A DNA stretch of 64,000 nucleotides from Rhodospirillaceae bacterium (GCA_002737725.1 NSIP01000001.1:1-64000); one strand, 5' to 3'; numbered from the stretch's first letter, positions 18,506 to 26,667 are shown. A program made the numbers and translations. The notes: generated from the letters alone by a model not told the origin.

Positions 18506-19099
18506 CTATAGCGACGCGATCAACCCGCGCTGCGCAAGACGCCCCAGGCACTGCACAAAGTGCCGAGGCGTGTGCGCGCGGTCCGCCAGCTCCAGCCAAT
18601 TCTGCTCGGCAAACGCGATGATGGCGGGCTCGCCATGGTCTGCTTCCCATAAAATACCCAGCAGTGAGGCGAGGTTCTCCTCGTCTTCTTTGATAGCGTC
18701 ATCTACGCACGCCACCGCGTTGGCCTCAAAGATGCGCCCAGTCTCGGGCCCTGCACCGAGCCCGAAATCATAAAGGCTGCGACGTTCAACCGGCGCGATT
18801 TGCCAATGGGCAATTTCGTGAAACACGACGCTGGTTTCGGATGTCGTGCGAATGGCGTGACCGTCCCAGCTAAATGCCGTGGCGGGATCTTCATCGAGCG
18901 TGGGGATATTCAAACGCTGCGCCAAGCTGATGGCCTTGTCGCGGCCAGCGTGCAGATCGGCGATGAGCTGAGGTGCGAAGTGCAACGTACCAGCGATGCG
19001 GCCAAACGCGCTCAGCGCCGCAGGCTCGCCAGCCAACCCCCGCTCGAATGCAGTGAGGAGGCTGGGAAGGTCTTGGAGGGTGATGGGCTTAAGAATCAT
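18506..19099 (-). CDS. EpmC (YfcM)-like HExxH protein
   Basis: A 197-residue soluble protein without signal peptide. Around residues 95-115 it carries HEIAHWQIAPVERRSLYDFG, which closely follows the pattern HEIxHWxIA...RRxLxDFG of EpmC, the enzyme that hydroxylates modified elongation factor P. A Glu-rich region follows (GRIFEANAVACVDDAI), where EpmC has further acidic residues after its HExxH. The N-terminal 90 residues do not look like E. coli EpmC to me. No epmA, epmB or efp gene is in this window. It could instead be another zincin-like or metal-binding family. It is the only intact gene in a stretch of broken genes. Confidence 0.5.
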   Translation of the reverse strand: MILKPITLQDLPSLLTAFERGLAGEPAALSAFGRIAGTLHFAPQLIADLHAGRDKAISLAQRLNIPTLDEDPATAFSWDGHAIRTTSETSVVFHEIAHWQIAPVERRSLYDFGLGAGPETGRIFEANAVACVDDAIKEDEENLASLLGILWEADHGEPAIIAFAEQNWLELADRAHTPRHFVQCLGRLAQRGLIASL

Positions 19100-19168
19100 G
19101 CTAACCGGCTTCTACAACGCCCCTTTGCTTAGGTCTAGAATTGCTGGGTAAACAGAGGGGCAAATTCT

Positions 19169-19618
19169 ATGTCTGTGATTAAAACAAAGATGCCGTTGCT
19201 GGCGCGCCACGAGGGCGCCTGGACGGGCACCTATCGCTTCATCATGCCACAGATGAAGCTGCTGGATTAATACGACTTTCGGATCAATGTGAAGTTTCCA
19301 GATGATGGCAAGGGTGGGCTGACCTATCGCCAAGAAAGTTTTCATACGTGGGCCGATGACCGAAAGCGCGAACTGGCGTTTGAGGGAACTTACGCGGGCG
19401 ACACGGTGGTCTTTTCAGGTCGCATTGCTGGCTCTATACGGGAACTCGATACGCGCACGCTGTACACGCACTTCAGGTTTGACGATCAGCCGGGCGTGGA
19501 TGTGTGCGAGGCCATTCAGTTAGCCGCCAATAACACCGACCGTGCACGCACGTGGCATTGGTTCAAAAATGGAAAATTGTTCCAACTGACGTTGGTTGAC
19601 GAAATGTGGGTCGCCTGA
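19169..19618 (+). pseudogene. Conserved hypothetical protein with in-frame stop
   Basis: From ATG 19169 the frame reads 33 codons (beginning MSVIKTKMPLLARHEGAWTG) to TAA at 19268. It then continues without shift to TGA at 19618, including TYRQESFHTWADDRKRELAFEG and HFRFDDQPGVDVCEAIQL. The layout HEGxWxGxY followed by a beta-rich body resembles small lipocalin-like (DUF3598-type) proteins, but this is a weak match. GTG 19289 could restart translation of the C-terminal 109 residues. A stop between LLD and YDF strongly suggests a recent nonsense change in a once intact gene of about 149 codons. Confidence 0.65.
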
Positions 19619-19700
19619 GCAGGCCTGTTAAAAAAATAAATACAGGATATACCGGCTACACAGTGGTTGCTGGGCCGGTATATAGCAACAAAATACAGCG

Positions 19701-20372
19701 TCACCTTTTTCCGCTTAGAATAATTTGCTCTGGGTGCGTGGCCTCGATCATCGGGCCGTTGCGCGAAACCAACCACCCGCGCACCTCGATCAGCTGATCC
19801 TTCAACGCGGCTAAGTTGATTTTGGCATCATTAAAGCGCGCTAAATCGCGCTTATCGATGGACACGGTAAAGTCGGTACGAAAATCATTGCCGAAATTGA
19901 TGTGGGCACGATCTTTGATGGGTGCCACATTGCTGACCGTGCCGCTGACAATTTGAAACGTGCCGACATCATCTTTCAGCGTGGCCGACAACGCGAACAA
20001 GATGGGCCAGCATGCGCCCATTACGATCGCGTTGGGTAGTGCCAAGCCTTTCCGTCACACGACGGTTGAGCACTAAATCACTAAGGGCTTGCTGGGACCT
20101 GCGGCCAACGGCCAAGGTTTGAAGCCCTTGCGGCCCAACGGTAATTTCGGCGCTTGGCTGCCGACAAGCTGAATGTCGGCTTGGCCATCTTTCAGCCGCA
20201 CCGTGTCGCCATTAACGACTGTGGCAACAATGCCGGTTTCACCTAGCATCAGTGTATCGGGAGGTGCGGCAGAGACTTGCGATACGTATGCGATAAAAAA
20301 TAGCGCGATGCGGGAAAGTCTGCTGAGTGCGCGCACGGCTAACACATCCCCTTCTTCATCGTCCTCACCCAA
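19701..20372 (-). pseudogene. Thermonuclease-family (SNase-like) gene, collapsed
   Basis: On the minus strand the first part (20372-20073) has a hydrophobic leader and then the start of a staphylococcal-nuclease fold: VVNGDTVRLKDGQ, QLVGSQAPKLPLGRKGFKPW. It ends in a stop. Shortly downstream, in a second frame (about 20058-19980), comes TERLGTTQRDRNGRMLAHL, which corresponds to the DRxGRxLAH region of the same fold. In a third frame (ORF 20045-19701) the conserved C-terminal OB-like domain of these proteins follows (VGTFQIVSGTV, INFGNDFRTDFTV, RGWLVSRNGPMIEATHPEQI). At least two deletions have therefore removed catalytic and middle segments. Confidence 0.75.
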
Positions 20373-20388
20373 TCTATGCGCCAGTCGT

Positions 20389-20420
20389 AAAAAAAACGGC
20401 CCCAGATTACTCTGGGGCCG
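20389..20420 (-). terminator. Intrinsic terminator of carD
   Basis: The stem CGGCCCCAG with CTGGGGCCG around a six-base loop (ATTACT on the plus strand) lies 25 bases past the carD stop. On the minus strand it is followed by eight T (20389-20396). This is a strong rho-independent terminator isolating carD from the broken genes downstream. Confidence 0.92.
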
Positions 20421-20444
20421 TTTGAACTTTGATCGCGGGCTGAC

Positions 20445-21014
20445 TTAAGCGGCGTTGAGAAGCTTTTCCAATTTCGCCGTGGCGGCCTCAGGGTTAATGC
20501 GTTCAACGGCGGCCATTTCATGGGCCAAGCGCTCGAGCGCCTGTTCATAAATTTGGCGTTCGCTGTAAGACTGCTCGGGCTGAGTCGCACCACGGTGCAA
20601 ATCACGCACCACTTCGGCAATCGACACCGGATCGCCCGAGTTGATCTTGGCTTCGTATTCTTGCGCGCGACGGCTCCACATGGCGCGTTTGACGCGCGCA
20701 CGGCCTTTCAGCGTGAGCAAAGCGCTTTCCATCACCTTGCGGGTCGAGAGTTTACGCAAACCTGCGCCTTCGGCTTTCATCACCGGCACGCGCAAAGTCA
20801 TACGGTCACGCTCAAAGCTGATGACAAACAACTCGATTTTCTGGCCAGCGATCAGTTGATATTCCAGGGTCGTGACTTTGCCCACGCCGTGCGCAGGATA
20901 AACCACGAAATCGCCAGCGGCAAAGGGGGCCGCAGGCTTATCTTTTTTAGCAATCTTCACGGCCGGCACTGCGACGGGCTTTGGTGCTGCTATTTTCTTG
21001 TTGGTATTGGGCAT
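20445..21014 (-). CDS. carD: CarD/CdnL-family transcription regulator
   Basis: A 189-residue protein with an N-terminal basic, Pro/Ala/Lys-rich tail (residues 1-35) and then the RNA-polymerase-interacting CarD domain, beginning FAAGDFVVYPAHGVGKV and continuing ELFVISFERDRMTLRVPV. The C-terminal helical part includes RAMWSRRAQEYEAKINSGD and EVVRDLH. CarD/CdnL binds the beta subunit and stabilises open promoter complexes, typically for rRNA and growth genes. ATG 21014 is chosen; an upstream in-frame start at 21086 would add 24 unlikely residues. It lies beside fdxA on the same strand, a neighbourhood common in alphaproteobacteria, but each has its own terminator. Confidence 0.92.
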   Translation of the reverse strand: MPNTNKKIAAPKPVAVPAVKIAKKDKPAAPFAAGDFVVYPAHGVGKVTTLEYQLIAGQKIELFVISFERDRMTLRVPVMKAEGAGLRKLSTRKVMESALLTLKGRARVKRAMWSRRAQEYEAKINSGDPVSIAEVVRDLHRGATQPEQSYSERQIYEQALERLAHEMAAVERINPEAATAKLEKLLNAA

Positions 21015-21232
21015 GATCGGTTTTGCTCTCCAACTCTTGTTGTTGCCGCGCGATGCCTGCCCCCCAAAACAGCCCATGATGCCCATGGACCGGGTTTATT
21101 GCAGTGCAACACACGGTTACCGGGCGGCCTGGACAGGCCACCACACAAATTCCACCCGGTCCTCCATCCCGTGCCGTTAATATTGTTTTATTTCAAGGAC
21201 TTGCATATAAATCTACACGCCCATGGCCGGGG

Positions 21233-21263
21233 AAAAATAATCCATCGGTTCCCCAATGGATTA
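21233..21263 (-). terminator. Intrinsic terminator of fdxA
   Basis: An 8-bp perfect stem (TAATCCAT with ATGGATTA, 21238-21263) encloses a ten-base loop and is followed on the minus strand by five T (21233-21237) and then a C-rich stretch. It lies about 80 bases past the fdxA stop. The rest of the 326-base gap up to carD (21015-21340) holds no gene that I can see. It is where the carD promoter should be. Confidence 0.8.
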
Positions 21264-21340
21264 AAAAGAATGTATCATAAACCTGTGGAAAAAAATAGCC
21301 AAAACCCCGAACGGGCGCTGTTAGAGAGATTACTTTAAGT

Positions 21341-21676
21341 TTAAGACCCACTTCCGGGTTTGTCGCTAAACTGTTGTTTCTTATTGGTTTTTCCCTTCCA
21401 ATCATCGGCATCGGCGGGGGATGGGCCCTTGGTGGTTATGTTGGGCCACTTGTCGGCATATTCCTTATTGAGGTCAGTCCAACTGGCTGCCGACTCATCC
21501 GAGTCGGGAACAATGGCTTCGGCCGGGCATTCGGGCTCGCAGACCCCACAATCGATGCATTCGTCGGGGTGGATGACCAGCATATTCTCGCCCTCGTAGA
21601 AGCAATCCACCGGGCAAACCTCGACGCAGTCCATGAACTTGCACTTAATGCAGTTCTCCGTCACCACGTAGGCCAT
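21341..21676 (-). CDS. fdxA: Seven-iron ferredoxin FdxA
   Basis: A 111-residue ferredoxin with the classic arrangement for one [3Fe-4S] and one [4Fe-4S] cluster. The first half has [17 protein letters not shown] followed by [12 protein letters not shown]. The second has [16 protein letters not shown], with an acidic and lysine-rich C-terminal tail. The CP pairs and the missing usual fourth Cys of the first cluster fit the FdxA (7Fe) type. It serves as a small electron carrier in the cytoplasm. Its own terminator sits downstream. The neighbours carD, the S4 protein and the SUV3-like helicase form a layout I recall from many alphaproteobacteria. Confidence 0.95.
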   Translation of the reverse strand: MAYVVTENCIKCKFMDCVEVCPVDCFYEGENMLVIHPDECIDCGVCEPECPAEAIVPDSDESAASWTDLNKEYADKWPNITTKGPSPADADDWKGKTNKKQQFSDKPGSGS

Positions 21677-21849
21677 ACGTCACACTCCCCTAAAGCGCCC
21701 GATCCCGTCGATGGAACGTGCCAATCACCTTGCTTCAATTCGGGTACTCGATTTGCTGCGGGGGCGTCAAGTGATGCAACACAAATGATCATAGATCGAC
21801 TCCGCCAAGTCAGACAAATCTTCCATATCCTCAGACGAAAACCGCATTC

Positions 21850-22449
21850 ATGCCTACAAAACAAGACTCGCCCTCATCGGTTCGCAATGCGCCATACTTG
21901 GTCGAGGTGCTGGGCCGCGTCTTGCCCCCGTACGGCACCGTGCTCGAGATCGCGAGCGGCTCGGGCTATCACGCCACAACCTTCGCAGAGGCTTTCCCGC
22001 ATCTAACCTGGCAACCCAGCGATGCCGATGAAACAGCGCGCAGCAGTATCGCAGCGTACCGTGAAGAGGCGCAACTGACCAACCTCAAGCTGGCCCTCGA
22101 CCTTGATGTCATGCGCCAGCCTTGGCCAACCGTTCAGGCTGAGGCGATGGTGTGCATTAACATGATTCACATCTCGCCCTGGGAGGCGACGGGCGCGCTG
22201 TTCGCGGGGGCTTCGGCAATTTTGGCTACGGGTGCGCCGCTTGTGACCTATGGGCCCTACATTCAAGCTGGCGAAGTTTTAGCCGAAAGTAACGTGACCT
22301 TTGATCAATTGCTGAAAGCACGCAACCCAGACTGGGGCCTGCGCGCGGTCGACGATATTGCCACCGCGGCCGCAGACGCCGGGTTCAATTTGGCCGAGAT
22401 CATTCCTATGCCAGCCAACAACTTGTCGCTGATTTGGCGGCGCGTTTAG
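21850..22449 (+). CDS. DUF938 SAM-dependent methyltransferase-like protein
   Basis: A 199-residue soluble protein of the DUF938 family, which has a class I methyltransferase fold. It begins with the family pattern SSVRNAPYLVEVLGRVLPP, then the SAM-binding LEIASGSGYHATTFAEAFP (about residues 32-50) and later INMIHISPWEATGALFAGA. The substrate is unknown. The gene is the only plus-strand gene between fdxA and the S4 protein. Its stop shares bases with the stop of the convergent S4 gene (22446-22449), so no terminator fits between them. The upstream 170 bases contain its promoter and that of fdxA in divergent arrangement. Confidence 0.87.
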   Translation: MPTKQDSPSSVRNAPYLVEVLGRVLPPYGTVLEIASGSGYHATTFAEAFPHLTWQPSDADETARSSIAAYREEAQLTNLKLALDLDVMRQPWPTVQAEAMVCINMIHISPWEATGALFAGASAILATGAPLVTYGPYIQAGEVLAESNVTFDQLLKARNPDWGLRAVDDIATAAADAGFNLAEIIPMPANNLSLIWRRV

Positions 22450-22841
22450 ATTTCGTCGTACAACGAGTCGAACGCACGTCGATCTTTTTTTGTTGGCCTG
22501 CCGCTGCCTTTGGGGCGTTTGAACATTGGGCGATGGAGCGGCGTTCCATGTTCATCGCGGTCAAGCCGCTGCGGTGGTGTGGGTTCATCATAAAGCGTCC
22601 GTGCCTCGGGTGCGGGTCCGCGCCGCACCCCGAACTCTTTCACCTTCAGTGTGCGTTTGAGGGGGCCAGTGATAATCACAAGCACGTCGCTGAGACGAAC
22701 CGACCCGCTGGCTTTGCGAGTCTTCGCGCCATTGAGCGTCACTTGCCCGCGATCAATCAACTTCTGCGCCAGCGCGCGGGTTTTGCACACGCGCGCAAAA
22801 TAAAGCCACTTATCCAGACGAATCGAATCGGTGCCGCTCAT
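22446..22841 (-). CDS. S4-domain RNA-binding protein, HslR-like
   Basis: The 131-residue protein starts with an S4 RNA-binding domain (IRLDKWLYFARVCKTRALAQ, then LIDRGQVTLNGAKTRKAS) of the Hsp15/HslR type, which recognises stalled 50S subunits carrying nascent chains in E. coli. The C-terminal 50 residues are basic and Pro/Arg-rich, ending GRPTKKDRRAFDSLYDE, a tail common in alphaproteobacterial members. Its ATG overlaps the stop of the helicase gene by four bases, so the two are translationally coupled and probably act on RNA together. Confidence 0.9.
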   Translation of the reverse strand: MSGTDSIRLDKWLYFARVCKTRALAQKLIDRGQVTLNGAKTRKASGSVRLSDVLVIITGPLKRTLKVKEFGVRRGPAPEARTLYDEPTPPQRLDRDEHGTPLHRPMFKRPKGSGRPTKKDRRAFDSLYDEI

Positions 22842-25558
22842 TCGACGGGGGCAATCTCCGGAAGGGACGCCGGCGAATCAGGCGGCGGAGTTTCGGGTTC
22901 AGGATTCTCTGGTGCAGGAATCTCGGGTGATGGAAGTGTTGGGGCTGGCACCTCGGGCGCTGGTGGATCAGGCAAAGGCTCGCCCCCGACTATTGGTGTG
23001 GCTTTGGTCATCATCACCTTCAATTTTGCAAAGGGTGAATCAACGTTGGGTTTGGGTTCGACAACAGCAGCAACGCTGCTGGCTTTGTGGTAGCCTTTGG
23101 CCTGTGGTTGATTTTTGTGATGCTTCGCGCGCAGAACAGAAAACGTGAGCGCCTCATTCTCGATGGCAGCCCGAAACCCAAGCGCGCGCAGCACGGCCAT
23201 GCCAGCTTCGGCGGTGATGCCCAATAATGAGAGCGTCGCGGGCGGAAATGTTTTCTGCCCCTCACGCGCATGCTTGCGCGCCTCGGCAGCAAAACGCTCG
23301 AGCATATCTATGCGGTAGCCAACGCCCGCAATGGGCCAGAACCCACTCGCAGCATAAAAGTCACCCGGTACGCCCGGCGCCATGGGAACCGAGACCCGCC
23401 CCGGTGTGGGTAACACCGGCGGCGGCACATCGGGGTGCGCCACCATCCACAACAAACCCCGCAACCGAATGGGCGCAGCTTTCAGCAACATCGGCAAGAA
23501 GACTTGATCAAGCCCGAAGCGAATCCCGAGTTTGGCGAGCACTTTGCGTTGATCATCGTTGAGCGCTTTGAGTTGCTCTTCAACTTGGTCGCGGCGGATG
23601 CTGCCTAAGCCTTCGGCCATTTGAAAAACAATGCCGCGCACATAGCCCGGCACATCGGCGTTTCGAGCCGCGATGAGCGGCTGCAACACACGATCAATAT
23701 GTGCGCTGAGCCACGCCCGTAGCCGTTCCTCGATTCGCAGACGCTGGGGTGCATCAAGGCGTTCGTCGGCCAGCACCTGGACTTGCGGCTTGAGGCGCTC
23801 AGGCCCCGGAAGCAGCGTGGCGATGACGACCACCGCATCCTCAGCCTGCTTCCACGTCAGGCGCGCTTGGTCGTCGAGATTGAATGCACTGTCGGCGGCG
23901 GCCGCAATGGCCTCGAAGCGCGCTGCAATCACAGGGCGCAAAACGACATTGGCGGCATTGATAACGGTGCGATCGGCGATTTTAAGCCCGGTGCGTTCGG
24001 CGCTAAAGCGCAGGCCCTCCAGCCTGCCTAAGCGGTGGCCATCGACGTGAACAGAACCATCGGCTGAAATTTCGGCGGACAGAATGTCGTCTCCTCGAAG
24101 TTTTTTCACCAAATGCGCCGTTCGGTTGTCGACAAACTGATGGGTCAGTTTGGCGTGCAAAGCATCTGAGAGACGATCTTCCACTTGGCGAGTGCGTTCT
24201 TGCCACTCTATGGCGCGCTCTGTCCAGCCGGGGCGATGGGCCAGGTAGGTCCACGTCCGAATTGCGGCGATGCGGTCCATCATGACATGAATGTCGCCAT
24301 CAATGCGATCTATTCGCTCGACCTGGGCGGCCACCCAATCGGCGGGCAGGCGTTCGTGCCCTTGCGTCAGGTGCATATAAACCTGCGCCATCAGGCGAGC
24401 GTGCTGCTCGGGCTTGAGTTTGCGGAAATCGGGCACCTGGGCCACATCCCACAATAAGCGAATGCGATCAGGTCGGCTTGCACGACCACGCACATCAACA
24501 TCTTGCAGCATCACTTCAAGCACTAGCTGATCTTCAGCGGGCGGTGGGCGCGTGAGGGCGCGGTCCGGCGGCATGGCTTTGAGATCCGCCAGCAGCGTTT
24601 CGATCCGTACGAAGCGCAAGTTGGTATTGCGCCAATACAAAAATTGCAGGTTCTGAAATTCGTGCCCCTCGACACGCAGCACGATGTCGGGGTCGATCTC
24701 AGACACCTCAGCAGTCACCCCAAAGGTGCCGTCATTCATGTGTCGCCCGGCGCGGCCCGCGATTTGGGCCACTTCGGGCGCCGTTAAGGGGCGCGGTCTA
24801 TGGCCATCGAATTTGCTCATGGCGGCAAAGGCCACATGGTCCACGTCCATGTTCAGGCCCATGCCCACGGCATCGGTGGCCACGAGATAATCCACTTCGC
24901 CCGCTTGATACATATCGACTTGGGCATTGCGGGTGCGGGGACTGAGCGCACCCATGACCACTGCTGCCCCGCCGCGATGGCGGCGCAATAATTCGGCGAT
25001 GCCATAAACTTCGGACACCGAGAACGCCACCACTGCGCAACGTCGGGGCAAACGAGTTAATTTTTTAGCACCCGAGTAAACCAGCTTTGAAAATCGCGGA
25101 CGCTGCACGAACTGCGCACCGGGCACCAGTTTGCGGATCAACGGCTTGATGGTCTCAGCACCCAGAAACATCGTCTCGACCGTGCCGCGCGCATTGAGCA
25201 ATCGGTCGGTGAAAATGTGGCCACGGTCGGGGTCGGCGGCCAATTGAATTTCATCAACCGCCAGAAAAGCCACGTCCTTGTCGACGGGCATGCTCTCGAC
25301 CGTGCAAATATAATAACGCGGGTTGGGCGGGATGATTTTTTCTTCGCCCGTAATGAGCGCGACGTATTTTTCGCCTTTGGCGCGAACGACCTTGTCGTAA
25401 TTTTCGCGCGCCAGCAGGCGCAGCGGAAAGCCGATCATGCCCGTGGCGTGACCCATCATACGATCCATAGCCAGGAACGTCTTGCCGGTATTGGTCGGCC
25501 CGAGAACGGCCGTGATTCCCGCAGTCGGCGCAGAGGGTGATAAGGGTGAGTGGGTCAC
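22838..25558 (-). CDS. SUV3-like superfamily 2 RNA helicase
   Basis: This roughly 906-residue helicase is of the mitochondrial SUV3 type. It has Walker A GPTNTGKTFLAMDRMMGH near the start, motif II DEIQ, LFLGAETIKPLIRKLVPGA, then the second domain with YLVATDAVGMGLNMDVDHV and the AQIAGRAGRHMNDG motif VI. SUV3 works with an exonuclease in RNA turnover. The final 60 residues are Pro/Glu repeats (PEVPAP, PEIPAP, PENPEPETPPP). A GTG at 25558 (MTHSPLSP) is favoured because the homology begins there. The ORF stays open to 25714 upstream, but that part is antisense to the terminator and tail of the HPF gene region. No clear ribosome site precedes the GTG. Confidence 0.9.
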   Translation of the reverse strand: MTHSPLSPSAPTAGITAVLGPTNTGKTFLAMDRMMGHATGMIGFPLRLLARENYDKVVRAKGEKYVALITGEEKIIPPNPRYYICTVESMPVDKDVAFLAVDEIQLAADPDRGHIFTDRLLNARGTVETMFLGAETIKPLIRKLVPGAQFVQRPRFSKLVYSGAKKLTRLPRRCAVVAFSVSEVYGIAELLRRHRGGAAVVMGALSPRTRNAQVDMYQAGEVDYLVATDAVGMGLNMDVDHVAFAAMSKFDGHRPRPLTAPEVAQIAGRAGRHMNDGTFGVTAEVSEIDPDIVLRVEGHEFQNLQFLYWRNTNLRFVRIETLLADLKAMPPDRALTRPPPAEDQLVLEVMLQDVDVRGRASRPDRIRLLWDVAQVPDFRKLKPEQHARLMAQVYMHLTQGHERLPADWVAAQVERIDRIDGDIHVMMDRIAAIRTWTYLAHRPGWTERAIEWQERTRQVEDRLSDALHAKLTHQFVDNRTAHLVKKLRGDDILSAEISADGSVHVDGHRLGRLEGLRFSAERTGLKIADRTVINAANVVLRPVIAARFEAIAAAADSAFNLDDQARLTWKQAEDAVVVIATLLPGPERLKPQVQVLADERLDAPQRLRIEERLRAWLSAHIDRVLQPLIAARNADVPGYVRGIVFQMAEGLGSIRRDQVEEQLKALNDDQRKVLAKLGIRFGLDQVFLPMLLKAAPIRLRGLLWMVAHPDVPPPVLPTPGRVSVPMAPGVPGDFYAASGFWPIAGVGYRIDMLERFAAEARKHAREGQKTFPPATLSLLGITAEAGMAVLRALGFRAAIENEALTFSVLRAKHHKNQPQAKGYHKASSVAAVVEPKPNVDSPFAKLKVMMTKATPIVGGEPLPDPPAPEVPAPTLPSPEIPAPENPEPETPPPDSPASLPEIAPVE

Positions 25559-25566
25559 GATGATGG

Positions 25567-25612
25567 CAAAAATTGATCTCTCGACTTCCCCGTACCGAGG
25601 AAGTCGAGAGAT
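25567..25612 (-). terminator. Intrinsic terminator after the HPF-like gene
   Basis: A long 14-bp perfect stem (25576-25589 with 25599-25612) has a nine-base loop. On the minus strand it is followed within a few bases by five T. It ends the HPF-like gene at 25653, but also sits only about ten bases before the favoured GTG start of the helicase. Helicase transcripts must therefore either begin right here or read through this hairpin. Confidence 0.85.
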
Positions 25613-25652
25613 ACAGTGTTTCTCGTAAATAATGGAGGCCGTTAAGGCCGCG

Positions 25653-25919
25653 CTAGCTGTCCAGTGGCTGATCGGCGGGGCGATGTCGAGCATCGTGCCA
25701 GCGCCGACGCACATAATCTTTCAAGCGACGCTCCATGGTTGAGAACAGATCGCGCACGGCGGTGTTGACGTCGTCGTGGTGCTCTGCTTCAACCACCACG
25801 CGACACGCGGTAATGCGGTGGAACATTTTATCCAATTTCGTAACGCGCTCGCGAATATTTCTTTCGACCGCATCAGTATGGTCGAAGCCATGAAACGAAA
25901 TCTGAACCTGATTTTGCAT
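25653..25919 (-). CDS. HPF/RaiA-type ribosome hibernation factor, shortened
   Basis: The 88-residue protein begins like a short hibernation-promoting factor (MQNQVQISFHGFDHTDAVE, then IRERVTKLDKMFHRITACRVVVEAEHH). It ends with the family's second helix (VNTAVRDLFSTMERRLKDY). Between EAEHH and DDVNTAV, relatives have roughly 30 residues forming central beta strands (with a GKLYHVRI-like start); here they are absent and the frame is kept. The fold should be damaged, so the gene may be a recent pseudogene, although it retains a strong terminator. HPF binds the 30S decoding region and blocks translation in resting cells. Confidence 0.75.
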   Translation of the reverse strand: MQNQVQISFHGFDHTDAVERNIRERVTKLDKMFHRITACRVVVEAEHHDDVNTAVRDLFSTMERRLKDYVRRRWHDARHRPADQPLDS

Positions 25920-26104
25920 CTACACGCTACCTATGCTTCACCAGCCAACCAGATTGTCCAGTTAGCCCGTCACAAGAAGCCGGCGCACCTGCCGTTGGAG
26001 CCGCGAGACCGGGCGCAAACCACTTTTCGCCAGCGCCTGGCTCTATGTGCTAATTACACTTTGAACTATACCCAAATCATGGGCCGGGCAGACAGCGTTG
26101 GCAA

Positions 26105-26118
26105 TTGATTGCGATCAA
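26105..26118. promoter_or_regulatory. FNR/FixK-type binding site
   Basis: The sequence TTGAT-TGCG-ATCAA is a perfect match to the anaerobic regulator box TTGAT-N4-ATCAA, and the palindrome extends to AATTGAT/ATCAATT. It lies 186 bases upstream of the HPF-like gene (minus strand) and about 167 bases upstream of a plus-strand remnant. It is the only perfect copy I noticed in the window. Control of ribosome hibernation by low oxygen would make sense. The rest of the 365-base gap 25920-26284 shows no gene. Confidence 0.6.
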
Positions 26119-26284
26119 TTTGAAGCGAATTATTTTCTTGAAAGGCCCTAGAAATGTCAGGCCTTAGAATAGGCGAATGAGGCGTAACGCCACGTTGACC
26201 TCATTATAGGACCCGCCGGCTATCCCAGTTAATGGGGCGTAATACTGCCACAGGCCCTGCGCCGGCCTGATCAAGCGTGCTGAG

Positions 26285-26530
26285 TTGTCATTTATATATG
26301 AACGAGACGTGTCGGCCGAGACCGTCGCGCGCGCACTCGCAGACCAACGCCTTGTCAGTCAGCATCTGCTGGAAAATTTTCATCGCGCCCTCGTAAAAGC
26401 AGCCGCCACCATGACCCCAGCAGAACGCGCCGAGTTCGCGGTTTTTTTATCACGAATCGGGGCTGGCGGCCCGGGGGGTATGTTTGGGGCCGGCCCTGGC
26501 GGACCGCCAGCCATGTTGGGACGCCCCTAA
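26285..26530 (+). pseudogene. Remnant of a periplasmic metal-sensor (CnrR/Spy)-like gene
   Basis: An 81-codon frame opens with TTG but has no signal peptide. It reads like the C-terminal helical part of periplasmic heavy-metal-sensor/CpxP-like proteins (ALADQRLVSQHLLENFHRAL, MTPAERAEFAVFLSR), followed by a Gly/Pro-rich tail. The usual N-terminal signal and first helices are missing, so I take it as a truncated gene. It might still be expressed as a small cytoplasmic protein, but no good ribosome site is seen. htpG follows 137 bases downstream. Confidence 0.45.
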
Positions 26531-26567
26531 CCCACGCCCAGTGTTCCTGTTTTGCTAGTCTAGCCCT

Positions 26568-26594
26568 CTTGCGAAATCCGTCCGTTGGCTACAT
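26568..26594 (+). promoter_or_regulatory. Candidate heat-shock (RpoH) promoter of htpG
   Basis: CTTG at 26568 and CTACAT at 26589 are separated by 17 bases, resembling the alphaproteobacterial RpoH pattern CTTG-N17/18-CYTAT. It lies about 75 bases before the htpG ATG, and htpG is a usual RpoH target. The -10 half is only a partial match, so this is a suggestion. Confidence 0.35.
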
Positions 26595-26667
26595 ATCACC
26601 GCCCGTGCGGCTTTCATGCGCAACAGCCGTACTGATATGAAGAGATTGCAGAGCACGAGGGTAAACC

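Noticed and set aside
20520-21338. Open frame of 272 codons antisense to carD
   Set aside because: It overlaps carD and its upstream region, has no recognisable domain and crosses the fdxA terminator.
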